In this document: positions 8,962 through 18,073 of the stretch, in pieces | Position numbering within the stretch: the stretch's first letter is position 1 | How the letters are laid out: every line of letters starts with the position of its first letter | DNA from: Acidobacteriaceae bacterium | GTDB lineage: Bacteria > Acidobacteriota > Terriglobia > Terriglobales > Acidobacteriaceae | DNA: 42,217 nucleotides | NCBI GenBank assembly: GCA_030041305.1 | Contig: JASHOC010000201.1 | Span: 1 to 42,217 of the forward strand | Direction of reading: 5' to 3' | Program-made: the position numbers and the translations under genes | Notes under the pieces: generated by a model | What the model was told of the DNA's origin: nothing | What the model saw: only the letters and a program-made list of their open reading frames with translations | The model's database searches: none

Positions 8962-10020
8962 CTACTCCGACTTTAGCGAACCCATATCGATCGAAAAGCG
9001 GTACTTCACATCCGATTTCACCAACCGCTCATAGGCTTCGTTCACCTTCTGGATGGGAATCACCTCCACGTCGGCCGTGATGTCGTGCTGGGCGCAGAAA
9101 TCGAGCATCTCCTGCGTTTCCGCGATGCCCCCGATCGCTGAGCCCGAAAAGCTACGGCGCCTCATAATCAAACCGAAGACCGCAACCGGCAGCGGCGTTG
9201 CCGGCGCGCCCACCATAGTGAGGTTGCCGTCGCGAGCAAGCAGGTTGATATAGGCGTTGATGTCGTGCTCGGCGGCGACCGCGTCGAGAATGAAATCGAA
9301 GCTACCCGTATGCTTATTCATTTCATCCCCGTTGCGCGAAATCACCACCTCGTCCGCACCGAGCCGCTGCGCGTCGTCCTTCTTGCTGGGCGATGTGGTA
9401 AACACCACCGTATGCGCGCCAAAAGCGTGCGCGAACTTCACCGCCATATGGCCCAGCCCGCCCAAGCCAACCACCCCCACCTTCTTTCCCTTGGTTACGC
9501 CCCAGTGGCGCATGGGCGAATAGGTCGTGATCCCCGCGCACAGCAGCGGCGCCATGCCGGCAAGATTCAGGTTCGACGGAGCCCGAATCACAAACCGCTC
9601 ATCCACCACAATGCTATCCGAGTAGCCGCCGTAGGTTACGCCGCCCAGATGCTTGTCCGGGAAGTTATAGGTGAGCGTCATGTTCGGACAGAACTGCTCC
9701 AGTCCAGCCTTGCACTCGGGGCAGGTTCCATCGGAGTCGACCATGCAGCCCACCGCCGCTAGGCCGCCCGGCTTGAACTTCGTCACCGCCGATCCCACCT
9801 TCGTCACCCGGCCCACGATTTCATGTCCGGGAACACAGGGATAAACAGTCGGCATCATGCCGCTCCACTCGTTGCGGGCCTGGTGGAGGTCGGAGTGGCA
9901 GATGCCGCAGAAAAGAATCTCGATCTGCACGTCGTGTTCTGTGGGATCGCGCCGCGCGATGGTTGCGGGCACGAAACGCGAAGTAGGATTGGAAACGGAA
10001 TAGGCCTTTGCGTTGTACAT
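8962..10020 (-). CDS. Zinc-dependent NAD(P) alcohol dehydrogenase (YahK/CAD-like)
   Basis: Medium-chain dehydrogenase of 352 residues. The catalytic zinc site is visible as C38 in FCGICHSDLH and H66-E67 in PGHEIVG. A structural zinc cluster of four Cys lies near residues 92-112 (CMVDSDGTCPECKAGLEQFC). The Rossmann motif is GVVGLGGLGHMAVK. The overall pattern fits the cinnamyl-alcohol-dehydrogenase-like YahK/AdhA group, which reduces aldehydes with NADPH. GAGGT lies 6 nt before the ATG. It precedes the aldo/keto reductase in transcription order, 71 bp apart. The physiological substrate is unknown. Confidence 0.94.
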   Translation of the reverse strand: MYNAKAYSVSNPTSRFVPATIARRDPTEHDVQIEILFCGICHSDLHQARNEWSGMMPTVYPCVPGHEIVGRVTKVGSAVTKFKPGGLAAVGCMVDSDGTCPECKAGLEQFCPNMTLTYNFPDKHLGGVTYGGYSDSIVVDERFVIRAPSNLNLAGMAPLLCAGITTYSPMRHWGVTKGKKVGVVGLGGLGHMAVKFAHAFGAHTVVFTTSPSKKDDAQRLGADEVVISRNGDEMNKHTGSFDFILDAVAAEHDINAYINLLARDGNLTMVGAPATPLPVAVFGLIMRRRSFSGSAIGGIAETQEMLDFCAQHDITADVEVIPIQKVNEAYERLVKSDVKYRFSIDMGSLKSE

Positions 10021-10279
10021 GATGTCACCTCTCCTTCTTTGAAAATGCGCAGTCTAACAGCGGAGCTGGCGCTGAACTCATGGGGAAACAGCGCCGAGAT
10101 CCTCCGATTCTGGTGGTTCCTCTTGTCGCGCAGATATTGTGCAAATGGTGATGATTGCCTTTTGGGGAAGCTTTGAACTCGAGCGAGCGGCAGATTTACT
10201 TGTCTAGTCATAGAGATGCAAAAAAGAACCGACGGTCGCACCCCGTCAAAGGCGTCTCGATGGCCTGAGCGCCTCGCCC

Positions 10280-13200
10280 TCAAAATCGCATGCGCAGTCC
10301 AAACTGAATCTGCCGCTCGCGATAAAAATTCGTTCCGTTGATATTCAACGGCTGTCCGAATGCGGGGCTGGCAATGCCAGTTTTCGGGTTCACGTAGAGA
10401 CCGGTCAGGAAATTGAGCGACGGCGGTGTGCTCGATCCGCCGGAGGTACTGGGTGGACTGCCGTTTTCGATGAAATAGCCGGTGGTTTCAATCTCGGTCA
10501 CGTTCTCGTGGTTGAAGAGATTGAAACTTTCAGCCAGCACTTCGAGCTGGCGCATCTCGCCCAGGTCGAAGCGCTTGGCAAGGCGCAGGTCGGCCTTCCA
10601 GGTGTTGGGATAACGGAAGGTGTTGCGCGGTAGGCCAGAGAAACGGTCGTCGCCGCCGTAGCCGTTCATACTCGAGCCGAGGCCGGTGATCGTCTCATTG
10701 CTAGCGCCATACTCTGTGGGAATCGATCCGGTGATGCGCATGGAGTAAGGCAGGCCGCTGTGAAATTCCCCGATGCCCGAGAGCATCCAGCCGTTGGCGA
10801 AGCGGCCGACTTCGCCATGCAGCTTCCACGGCGCTTCGAAGATCGCCATCACCGCGGCCGAATGGCGCACGTCCAGGTTGCTGGTTCCGTATTCTTCGCT
10901 AAAATCGGCCGAGTTCGGGTCCACGACATCGCTTTCCGGCGCGAGAGTGACTCCGTCGGGATTCCAGTCCATCGCATGCGCGTAGGTGTAGTGGGCATGA
11001 AAGCTCAGGCCGCGGTGGCCGTAACGCACCAGCTTGACCATTGCTGCTTCGTAGGTGGAATTCGCTTTGCTCGTAATTTGCGTGATCGCCTGGTAATCGG
11101 GGCAGAGCCGCCCGAACAGGATGTCGCCTGACGTTGGCGTATAGTACGGGCAAATTCCTGTGCCTGCACTCCCGGGCCAGGAGGCATAGAAATAGGGAAT
11201 CGTAATCTGCGCGGTCTTGATCGGGCCCTGGCCGATGAAACCGCACTGGCCACTGGTGTTGCTGGACTGGCCGTTGCCGTTGGCCCCCGGGGCAGTGTAG
11301 GGAACCTCGTCGCATACGTTGTAGGTGATTCCGGCGTTCACGGTGTTACTCATGCTGGTGTTGACGTTGGTATCGATCGAGACCGGCAGCCGTCGCCCCA
11401 GGCTGACCATGGCGCTTGCGGTGACCTCCACGTGGCCCGGCAGCGGCTGTTCCACAGCGGCCACCGCTTGGTGCACCTCAGGATTGCGGAAGTTGGGCGC
11501 GAAGCCCACCGCTCCTGGCTTCACCACGCTGGAAGGTTCGCCGACGAAGACGTAAGGAAACGGCGGCGCGCCACCCGAGCATGATTGGCAATCGTCCTGT
11601 GGCCGCATGAAGAAGCTCAAGTCGCCTTTGAGAGAGCCGGTCTGCGTCAGCGCCGTCTCGATGGTGGCGTTTTCCACGCGGCCGTAGTACATGCCGTAGC
11701 CCAGCCGCAACACCGGCCAGCGTTTCTGCGGGTCGCCGATCGCAAGGCTTACGCGCGGTCCCCAGTTGTTGCCCAGGTTGGGCAGTTTATCGGTGAATGG
11801 AAGCTCCGGGTTATCGAGCGCGGCGATGGGCGGCGGCAATTGCTCAAGCTCCCAGCGCAGCCCGGCAGAGAATACGGCGATCTTACTCGGCTGCCACTGC
11901 GTGGTCACATAGCCGGCCCAGTCGTTGGTGCTCAAGTACCAGTTGGTCGGGCCCATCATCTGCGAGTAGGAGGAGTAGCAGGGCAATGCTCCCAAGCCCA
12001 TGAGCTGGCCGGTCGATGCGTACCAGGGTCCACCCGTTGCGTCGCAATTGTGCGGATTCGCCGGATCGAGCGCATCGGCAAGTCCGAATCTTAGAAAGGC
12101 CAGGGCGTCGGAGATAAAGTTCTGGACCTTTGCGTAGTGGTAGGTCCCCGTCTGGTTGCGCAGCAAACTGGTCGCATCGGAATTGTGGTCGATCTCGAAT
12201 CCCGCCTTGACCAGCAGCTTATTCCGCACCCAATCCACCATTTCCTGCGCATGGTAGAGTCGCTCGTCCGGATAGCTCCCCTGCCCGAACCGCGATGGAT
12301 TCCCGATGGTGAATCCGTAGCGCGAGTCCACCACCATCTGCGGCAACTGTCCGTACGCATTGCCATGCAAAAAGCTTTGCTCGAAGTCCGAAGGCGTGTC
12401 CGGCCGCGCGGTCAGAAGGTCGCGCCCCGCGGAGGCCTGCGTCACCGCCAGCAGATTCGGGGTCAAAAACGCCTCCCACCGCCCCAGCAGCCACTCCTCG
12501 CTGGCGTGGCTCGACCCAAAGCTGTGGCTTCCGTAGTTTTCTGAGACACGGGTCAGTCCGCCGCCGGGCGAATTCCAGTCGGAACCAATGCCCTCAAGGG
12601 TGAAGTGCTGCCGCTCGGTTGCCTGCCAGTCGATGCGGCCAAAGCCCGTCCATTGCGCGGCGGTGCGCGGCGCAGGAGCCAGAAGAGACGCAAGCTGTTC
12701 GAGGCCGGCGAGAGGATAACTGGAACCGGGCATGCCGAAATAGTCGGCGGCGGCCTGGCTCTCGCTCTCGCCGAGCTGCGCGCTGAGCAGTTGGACTTGC
12801 GCGTCACTGGGCGGGCAAAAGAACCCGAGGCAAGTAGGGGGGTTGTTTTGCTCATCCAGACCGATGGGCTCCTTGGCCGTCGCCAGCCCCGGATCGTTGC
12901 GGTGATAGCTGTCGAGCGCGCCAAACCAGTACAGCTTGTCGCGGCGGATGCGGCCGCCCATGCCCAATCCCCACACTGTCTCGTGATCGGGCGGGGTGAA
13001 TGGAATGGAGCTGAAAACCGGCTCGGATGGAAGGATGGGGGTCGAACCCGGCGTTGCCTCAGTGCCGGTGTTCTGTAGCCATTGCGTGAACGGGTTCCGC
13101 GCTCCCCACGTGTTCTGCCGGTCAAAAACGAATCCCTGCCCGTGAAACTGGTTCGATCCCCCGCGCGTCTCCACGTCTGCGCCTCCACCCGCGGCGTGCC

Positions 13201-14521
13201 CGCCTTTGGCCTCCACGTCCCCGGCTACAATCTCGACATTACGGATGGCCACCTCGCTGATCGCCAGCCCGCGCCCGCCGTATCCCTGGCTCGTTTCGTT
13301 CTGGCCTGTATTATTTGGTCCGGTCACGCCGGAGTCCTCCGACCTCGGCTCCGCGCCAGCCGCGCCTCCGAAGGCCAGCCGCGTGCTCGCCCCATCAATC
13401 GCCGTGTCCGCCGGATCCTGTCCCGCGCCGCGCAGCGCAACCTGCGCCGAGCCCCCACCCGCCGACGCCCCGGGCGTGTCCAGCACAAAGTCCTGCCAAT
13501 GCCGTCCGCTCACCGGCAGCGCCTGCAATTGCGCGGAGTCAATCGTGGTGGTCACGGCTGGCGACGCAGGACCGGCCGCCTCTGATGCAGCCTCCAGGTG
13601 GCTGTACGGCGAAGGCAGCATCGCCATGGCCGCCACGAATCCTCGGGCCACCATCGCCTGCGCCACCAAATTGAAAGCTGGCGCGGCAACAGGCGCCGCC
13701 GCAACCAACGAACCAAGCACCACGCCGCTTCGTGACGGCAGGATGGCGAGCGTCTCCGCCGCAATCGCCGAAACCGTTTCCAAGGGCACCGAGGTGGTTT
13801 GGATCGACGCGCTCTTTGCCCCCGGAAGGGTTCTCTGCGCAGCTTCAGGCGCGCTTCGCGGCCTCAAGGTCTCCTGCTGCAACGGCTCGGCCGCCAGCCT
13901 TAGATCCGGCGCCACCGGTTCCATCGCAATTTGCAGATTGAGTTGGGGGTGCACTGCAACTAACGCCGGCGAGGCCTTGGCCGCCAAAGGCGCCAGCCGC
14001 AAGGGTTCGGCCCGCACCGGCACATCCGGCGCCACCTTTTCCAGGCCAATTTGAATCCTGGATTCGGGCTTGAGGACAATCCTTGATGGCGTAACCGGCG
14101 CCGCGGCCATCACCGCAGACGAGGGCATGGGTTCGAGCGACATCGCAGCCTGCACCCGCGCCTCGCGTCCCGCGAAAATCTCAATGTCGTCCAGCTGTCC
14201 CCGGCCCAGTTGCGCGCTTTCGGCCTCCAGGCTGTACTCGCCCGCGTCGAGCCCTGTGAAGCGGTATGCACCATCTTTCCCCGTTATGGTGCGCATCTCC
14301 GCCCCTGTCGCGTCGTTCCGAAGCACCAGCGTGACCCCAACCAACGGAGCCGAGCGCACATCCGTAAGTTTTCCCGCCAATGCCCCGGACGCCTCCTGGC
14401 CTAGCGCTGCCGGCGAAACCAATACCACCCCCGCCCAAGCCAGCAGCAGGGCCGCCCACCTCAGCAGAACATCGCTTCGCCACGAATATGGTTCGATTCG
14501 CCCGAGACGCAGGCTGTACAT
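10280..14521 (-). CDS. TonB-dependent receptor, Oar-like, with Ala/Pro-rich linker
   Basis: Predicted outer-membrane receptor. The frame reaches 14653, but I prefer ATG at 14521-14519, which places a signal peptide (RWAALLLAWAGVVLV, ending near AALGQ) at the N-terminus. An ATG at 14608 with AGGTGG upstream is an alternative. The product is 1,413 residues. In order it has a signal peptide, a carboxypeptidase-regulatory-like beta domain (about 43-130), an unusual Ala/Pro-rich linker (about 131-325), a plug-like region with ALPVSGRHWQDF and GGRGLAISEVAIRN, and a long beta-barrel. The terminal FGLRMRF has the aromatic C-terminus of outer-membrane barrels. Acidobacteria carry many such receptors, thought to import glycans or siderophores; no TonB box is obvious. 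The ligand is unknown. Confidence 0.9.
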   Translation of the reverse strand: MYSLRLGRIEPYSWRSDVLLRWAALLLAWAGVVLVSPAALGQEASGALAGKLTDVRSAPLVGVTLVLRNDATGAEMRTITGKDGAYRFTGLDAGEYSLEAESAQLGRGQLDDIEIFAGREARVQAAMSLEPMPSSAVMAAAPVTPSRIVLKPESRIQIGLEKVAPDVPVRAEPLRLAPLAAKASPALVAVHPQLNLQIAMEPVAPDLRLAAEPLQQETLRPRSAPEAAQRTLPGAKSASIQTTSVPLETVSAIAAETLAILPSRSGVVLGSLVAAAPVAAPAFNLVAQAMVARGFVAAMAMLPSPYSHLEAASEAAGPASPAVTTTIDSAQLQALPVSGRHWQDFVLDTPGASAGGGSAQVALRGAGQDPADTAIDGASTRLAFGGAAGAEPRSEDSGVTGPNNTGQNETSQGYGGRGLAISEVAIRNVEIVAGDVEAKGGHAAGGGADVETRGGSNQFHGQGFVFDRQNTWGARNPFTQWLQNTGTEATPGSTPILPSEPVFSSIPFTPPDHETVWGLGMGGRIRRDKLYWFGALDSYHRNDPGLATAKEPIGLDEQNNPPTCLGFFCPPSDAQVQLLSAQLGESESQAAADYFGMPGSSYPLAGLEQLASLLAPAPRTAAQWTGFGRIDWQATERQHFTLEGIGSDWNSPGGGLTRVSENYGSHSFGSSHASEEWLLGRWEAFLTPNLLAVTQASAGRDLLTARPDTPSDFEQSFLHGNAYGQLPQMVVDSRYGFTIGNPSRFGQGSYPDERLYHAQEMVDWVRNKLLVKAGFEIDHNSDATSLLRNQTGTYHYAKVQNFISDALAFLRFGLADALDPANPHNCDATGGPWYASTGQLMGLGALPCYSSYSQMMGPTNWYLSTNDWAGYVTTQWQPSKIAVFSAGLRWELEQLPPPIAALDNPELPFTDKLPNLGNNWGPRVSLAIGDPQKRWPVLRLGYGMYYGRVENATIETALTQTGSLKGDLSFFMRPQDDCQSCSGGAPPFPYVFVGEPSSVVKPGAVGFAPNFRNPEVHQAVAAVEQPLPGHVEVTASAMVSLGRRLPVSIDTNVNTSMSNTVNAGITYNVCDEVPYTAPGANGNGQSSNTSGQCGFIGQGPIKTAQITIPYFYASWPGSAGTGICPYYTPTSGDILFGRLCPDYQAITQITSKANSTYEAAMVKLVRYGHRGLSFHAHYTYAHAMDWNPDGVTLAPESDVVDPNSADFSEEYGTSNLDVRHSAAVMAIFEAPWKLHGEVGRFANGWMLSGIGEFHSGLPYSMRITGSIPTEYGASNETITGLGSSMNGYGGDDRFSGLPRNTFRYPNTWKADLRLAKRFDLGEMRQLEVLAESFNLFNHENVTEIETTGYFIENGSPPSTSGGSSTPPSLNFLTGLYVNPKTGIASPAFGQPLNINGTNFYRERQIQFGLRMRF

Positions 14522-14950
14522 TCCGGGCTCTTCTACCTCACTGGAAAGCCGTATGGCGCCGGCCGCCAAAGTCCGCGTGAAGCGGGAAAATTCTCGAGTC
14601 CCCGGCATCCAAACCACCTGGCTGCGCCAGATCTTGGGAATACACAAATCCACCTGCCGTTGCTGCTGTTGAGCAGGTGGCTCTGCAGAGGAGGGGTAAG
14701 GTTGGCCAAATGTGCCGTTTCCCCGTCCCGCATCAATAAAAGGAGTTTGCAGTGATTCTATTCCCGGGAGCCGTTCGAGAAAAGTAATCTACATCACATT
14801 GAATGAGAAGTTCTGAGGCTCAGGTTTTTTCACTGATGCGCCGGGATTACCTCGCAGCTCCAAGTCCGCGCAATCGAGCCAATCGTCCAACCCGCGACTC
14901 GCTGGCCCGCAAAGCCTAACCCGCTCAATTGCAGACCCCCGACCCCCCAT
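14522..14950. other. Spacer upstream of the TonB receptor
   Basis: 429 bp between DoxX and the receptor, both on the minus strand. The part from 14522 to 14653 is in frame with the receptor and could be an N-terminal extension. The rest contains no gene I can support. An AT-richer stretch at about 14735-14800 includes TAGAAT on the minus strand, a possible -10 without a good -35. Confidence 0.35.
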
Positions 14951-15382
14951 TTACCGCGTTCCCCGGGCCAATCCCCTGGACCCCACCATGATCAGAAAAA
15001 GCAGGCAGCAAAACATGGCGAAATCCGTCCGTGCATCGCTCACCATGAACCAGAAGCCCTGACCGCGCCGGTGCAGTTCGGGAATCTTGGTGGTGACGAT
15101 GGCCGTCGAGATCACGATCAACAGAGGCACGGACGCCAACCGCGTCCACAATCCCACCAGCACCATCAACCCGCAAACAATCTCAACCCCACCCACAAAA
15201 TGCGCGGTGAAGGAAGGATGAGTGAAGCCGATGCGGACAAAACGGAGCACTCCCATGTGCGGGTCGGTGAACTTCAATATTCCTTGCGTCAAGAAGATCA
15301 ATCCCACCGGGATGCGAATCAGCGCCAACCGCGCATCTCCCGTTCCGCTTCGGTCCATCCAAAACTCCACTGCCTTCGCCAT
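14951..15382 (-). CDS. DoxX family membrane protein
   Basis: 143 residues with four hydrophobic segments (about 20-37, 58-80, 83-98 and 118-135) and the family pattern RIPVGLIFLTQGILKF near the N-terminus and GGVEIVCGLMVLVGLWTR in the middle. DoxX-type proteins are small inner-membrane proteins linked to quinone-dependent oxidation or redox stress; the exact reaction varies and is not readable here. AAGGAG lies 8 nt before the ATG. It is divergent from obgE across 163 bp. Confidence 0.88.
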   Translation of the reverse strand: MAKAVEFWMDRSGTGDARLALIRIPVGLIFLTQGILKFTDPHMGVLRFVRIGFTHPSFTAHFVGGVEIVCGLMVLVGLWTRLASVPLLIVISTAIVTTKIPELHRRGQGFWFMVSDARTDFAMFCCLLFLIMVGSRGLARGTR

Positions 15383-15545
15383 ACCCGCTCTCCTTTTGAT
15401 GGCCTTTCGTAGTGTAAACAGGCTTGCGCCTTCTGCAGTCCTGACCCGGCCGGCAACCCTGCAAAACTCGCTAAACTAGAAGGGTGGAAAGGCCCCGGAA
15501 TAGAAGAGTCCGGCGCCGATCCGCAATTTTGTTCTTTGATCTCCG

Positions 15546-16577
15546 ATGTTCATCGATGAAGCCAAAATTCGCGTCAAGGCCGGGGACGGCGGCAATGGCT
15601 GCATGGCCTTCCGGCGCGAGAAATTCGTTCCCCGCGGTGGACCCTCTGGCGGTGACGGTGGCCGCGGCGGCGATGTGATCATGGAGTCCACCGAGCGCCA
15701 CAATACGCTCATCCACTTTCGCTACAACCCCGAGTACAAGGCGCAGCGCGGCGAACACGGCATGGGCTCCAACTGCACGGGCCAGGACGGCCGCTCCGTT
15801 GTCCTTCAGGCGCCCGTCGGCACGGCCCTTTACGACCTGGAAACCGGCGAGCTGATCCACGATTTCCGCGAGCCCGACGAACGCATTGTTATCGCAAAAG
15901 GCGGCCGCGGGGGCCGCGGCAACCAGCACTTCGCCACGCCCACCCATCAGGCCCCGCGCGAGCACGAGCTGGGCAGTGGGGGCGAGGAGCGCAGCTACCG
16001 CCTCGAGCTCAAACTTCTGGCCGACATCGGCCTGGTCGGCTTCCCCAACGCCGGCAAGTCCACGCTCATTTCTCGCATCTCGGCCGCCAAGCCCAAGATC
16101 GCGGATTACCCGTTCACTACCCTCGAACCCAACCTCGGCGTGGTCACCGTGGGCGAGGAGCCGGAGCAGGAATCTTTTGTCGTCGCCGATGTCCCGGGCC
16201 TGATCGAGGGCGCGCACCTCGGCTCCGGCCTGGGAACTCAGTTTCTCCGCCACATCGAACGCACCCGCTTGCTCGCTCATCTTGTCGATGTTTCCGACGC
16301 CTCAGGCCGTCCCGATCCCATCGAAGATTTCCGCGTCATCAAGAACGAACTGGAGACCTTCGGCAACGGAGTGGGCGATCATCCGCTCGCCAGAAAGCCC
16401 ATGATCGTGGTAGCTGCCAAGATTGACATCGCCAATCCCGAAAAACTGAAAAAGCTCGCCGCCTACGCCCGCCGTCGCAAGCTCGAATTTCACGCCATCT
16501 CGGCCGTCACCGGTCAAGGGATCGACGAGCTGAAGTGGGCCTTTGCCGCCCATCTACGCAACGCGGTGGCAAGTTGA
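15546..16577 (+). CDS. obgE: GTPase Obg (ribosome assembly, CgtA)
   Basis: Essential GTPase acting in late 50S subunit assembly and stress signalling. The 343 residues contain the Gly-rich Obg fold (1 to about 158, with KAGDGGNGC and [11 protein letters not shown]). The GTPase domain follows: G1 [10 protein letters not shown]2 [12 protein letters not shown]3 [10 protein letters not shown]4 as AAKIDI in place of the usual NKxD, and G5-like ISA. A separate C-terminal OCT domain is absent, as in many short Obg proteins. The G4 deviation (A-A-K-I-D instead of N-K-x-D) still keeps Lys and Asp. No strong Shine-Dalgarno precedes the ATG. A mobile-type repeat starts 65 bp after the stop. Confidence 0.96.
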   Translation: MFIDEAKIRVKAGDGGNGCMAFRREKFVPRGGPSGGDGGRGGDVIMESTERHNTLIHFRYNPEYKAQRGEHGMGSNCTGQDGRSVVLQAPVGTALYDLETGELIHDFREPDERIVIAKGGRGGRGNQHFATPTHQAPREHELGSGGEERSYRLELKLLADIGLVGFPNAGKSTLISRISAAKPKIADYPFTTLEPNLGVVTVGEEPEQESFVVADVPGLIEGAHLGSGLGTQFLRHIERTRLLAHLVDVSDASGRPDPIEDFRVIKNELETFGNGVGDHPLARKPMIVVAAKIDIANPEKLKKLAAYARRRKLEFHAISAVTGQGIDELKWAFAAHLRNAVAS

Positions 16578-16642
16578 CGCCTGCGCGTTGCTCTATCATC
16601 TTTCAACCTTTACCAACTTCTCCAGCTCTACTGACCCACTTA

Positions 16643-16755
16643 CGGCGGTTCTCCAATTCCCGTGAAGTTTTGAGGGGCGTGCCGGGTGGCGTTTTCTTGG
16701 GAAAAACGCCACTCAACGTTCGAGGTTCTGCTCTACACCAATTGGAGAACCGCTA
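16643..16755 (+). mobile_element. 113-bp MITE-like element, copy 1
   Basis: Terminal inverted repeats GCGGTTCTCCAATT / AATTGGAGAACCGC, an internal stem with 10-bp arms GTGGCGTTTT / AAAACGCCAC, and TA on both sides (16641-16642 and 16756-16757). It belongs to the GTGAAG/GCCGGG subtype and is identical to copy 4 over the shared 94 bp. It contains no transposase. It lies just after obgE. Confidence 0.85.
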
Positions 16756-16873
16756 TAGACCCGAGCCTGCGGCGCGCCGCTTTACCTATTCGGCCGCCCA
16801 CTACTTTGCGCCGCTGCTCTGGCAACCCTGATTACGCTGCAGCCATCCCAGCGATTAGGAGAGAGGGACACCC

Positions 16874-17089
16874 ATGCAGATGATTAAGCGCGAACTTTAT
16901 TTGTGCGTCTCCGTTACGGCGCTGGTTTTCGTTTGCGCTCTCGCTTGGGGAAGCCCCTTCATCGGCAACGATTCCAGCCCATTCTCCGTTTTTGAGCGCA
17001 CCCATCCTCAGGCTCAAATCCAGCCGAAAACGAGTCAAAAGACCACCCCCCAAGGCTCCGGCGACTGTTTTACCCTCGGCATTCTCTAG
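16874..17089 (+). CDS. Small secreted protein, unknown function
   Basis: A 71-residue product with a clear signal peptide: basic start (MQMIKREL), hydrophobic core (VSVTALVFVCALAW), likely cleavage near AWGSP. A short mature part rich in Ser, Thr, Pro, Gln and Lys follows. AGGAGA-GAGGG lies 6-12 nt upstream of the ATG, a strong ribosome-binding site. It sits between MITE copy 1 and the gene-poor region. It may be the truncated relative of the small secreted DUF5818-type proteins of Acidobacteriota, but the C-terminus lacks the expected beta domain, so no family is assigned. Start at codon 3 (Met) is an alternative. Confidence 0.6.
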   Translation: MQMIKRELYLCVSVTALVFVCALAWGSPFIGNDSSPFSVFERTHPQAQIQPKTSQKTTPQGSGDCFTLGIL

Positions 17090-17417
17090 AACCTATTTCG
17101 AACTCTCTCGTGCGCGCGAGCTCATAACAGGGTTCAGCTTCCTGCGCGGAGGGCGTCGAACCGAGAGATGGCGAAGAGACCTCTTGCCGGCCGGGTTGAA
17201 AGCACCTCCCCTTCAGAGGCAGCCTTTGCAGCTTGTGTGCGAGGGTGGCGATTCTTTGGGGGATCGACCCTCGAATTCCCCCTTCGGTGTACAGCAGAAG
17301 GAGAAGCGCTGTAGCGGCTGGCGAATTACCATGTCACAAGTTCGACTTTCCCCTTGCGACAGGCAGTGAATCTCTCCGGGCTGACCCGACCCCGGTTTTT
17401 GAACATCCTTTTTGAAC

Positions 17418-17595
17418 AAGTGTTTGAAAGCATGAGGGTTATCTTTTCGCTAAACTCACAAGTGTTTGAAAACAGGGAGTTTATTCCTGTTTGATTCACA
17501 AGTGCTTGAAAACATGCCAGTTACCTTTCCAACGATGCGCGAGTGCTTGAATAACGGGATGGTTGTCGAATTTCACTCGCGGTTGTTTCAAAAAA
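17418..17595. repeat. Degenerate tandem array, ~41-bp period, 4-5 units
   Basis: The core AAGTGTTTGAAA or AAGTGCTTGAAA recurs with core starts at about 17419, 17461, 17501 and 17542, and a decayed fifth unit (GTTGTTTCAAA) at about 17582. Spacing is 42, 40, 41 and 40 bp. Weak similarity (GTTATCTTT-like) continues beyond the core, so the whole unit was probably duplicated. The cores are too short and diverged for CRISPR repeats. Confidence 0.65.
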
Positions 17596-17660
17596 AAGAC
17601 GCGCGCTGCCGAACCGTTTCCGATCATCGCCTGCCTTCCGATTGCTGATCCAGCATAACG

Positions 17661-17740
17661 AAAAGAACGAAATTACCGGCAAAGGGAATTGGCAAGAAAG
17701 CGCTTTGGAATGAGGGGGAACACTTTGGTAAGAGGTTGAC
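17661..17740 (+). repeat. ~80-bp dispersed element, copy A
   Basis: Shares AACGA, ACCG-CAA(A)GGGAATT and CACTTTRGTAAGRGG blocks, in the same order and spacing, with 30256-30335. Inside it two ~20-bp sub-repeats (CGCTTTGGAATGAGG and CACTTTGGTAAGAGG) lie in tandem. It could be an operator pair or an old mobile-repeat remnant. Confidence 0.5.
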
Positions 17741-18073
17741 CTTGCCAAGCTGCAGGCTTGCGGATTGCCGGCTTTCCGCCCGCCTAGTCCCCGGCTCGGT
17801 GAGAAGGAAGAGCCTCGAACCGGGCAATCAACTTTTGCATGTGGGGAAAGCTGAAAATGGGCTCAAGGCATCCATACAGATCCTGAACAGTTCTCCGCCG
17901 CACTTTCGGCAGATATCTCGCGCGGGGAAGCGCCGCTTCGTCCTCGAGCTTCTGCTCCGCGAAGCCGGACTATCGAGCGCGGCGCGGTTCCATGCGTCTT
18001 ATAAAGTGCATCTAATCAATAGCTTCAGTTTGGTTGGTTGCGCAAGATGCAGCCACTTCAAGGAGGACGGTCA

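Larger units (their letters stand above)
17090..18073. other. 984-bp gene-poor region with repeats
   Basis: No frame here has convincing coding character. The region holds a hairpin (17240-17273: CGAGGGT/ACCCTCG with an inner CGAT/ATCG stem), the ~41-bp tandem array (17418-17595) and one copy of an ~80-bp element (17661-17740). The rest appears unstructured. Confidence 0.6.

Noticed and set aside
16535-16831. Open frames across MITE copies (also near 18885-19109 and 30489-30947) giving nearly identical peptides
   Set aside because: The similarity comes from the repeated DNA element, in more than one frame and strand; no Shine-Dalgarno or coding character outside the repeat.
17418-17595. CRISPR array
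   Set aside because: Core repeats are only about 12 bp, imperfect, and similarity continues into the supposed spacers; no cas genes nearby.
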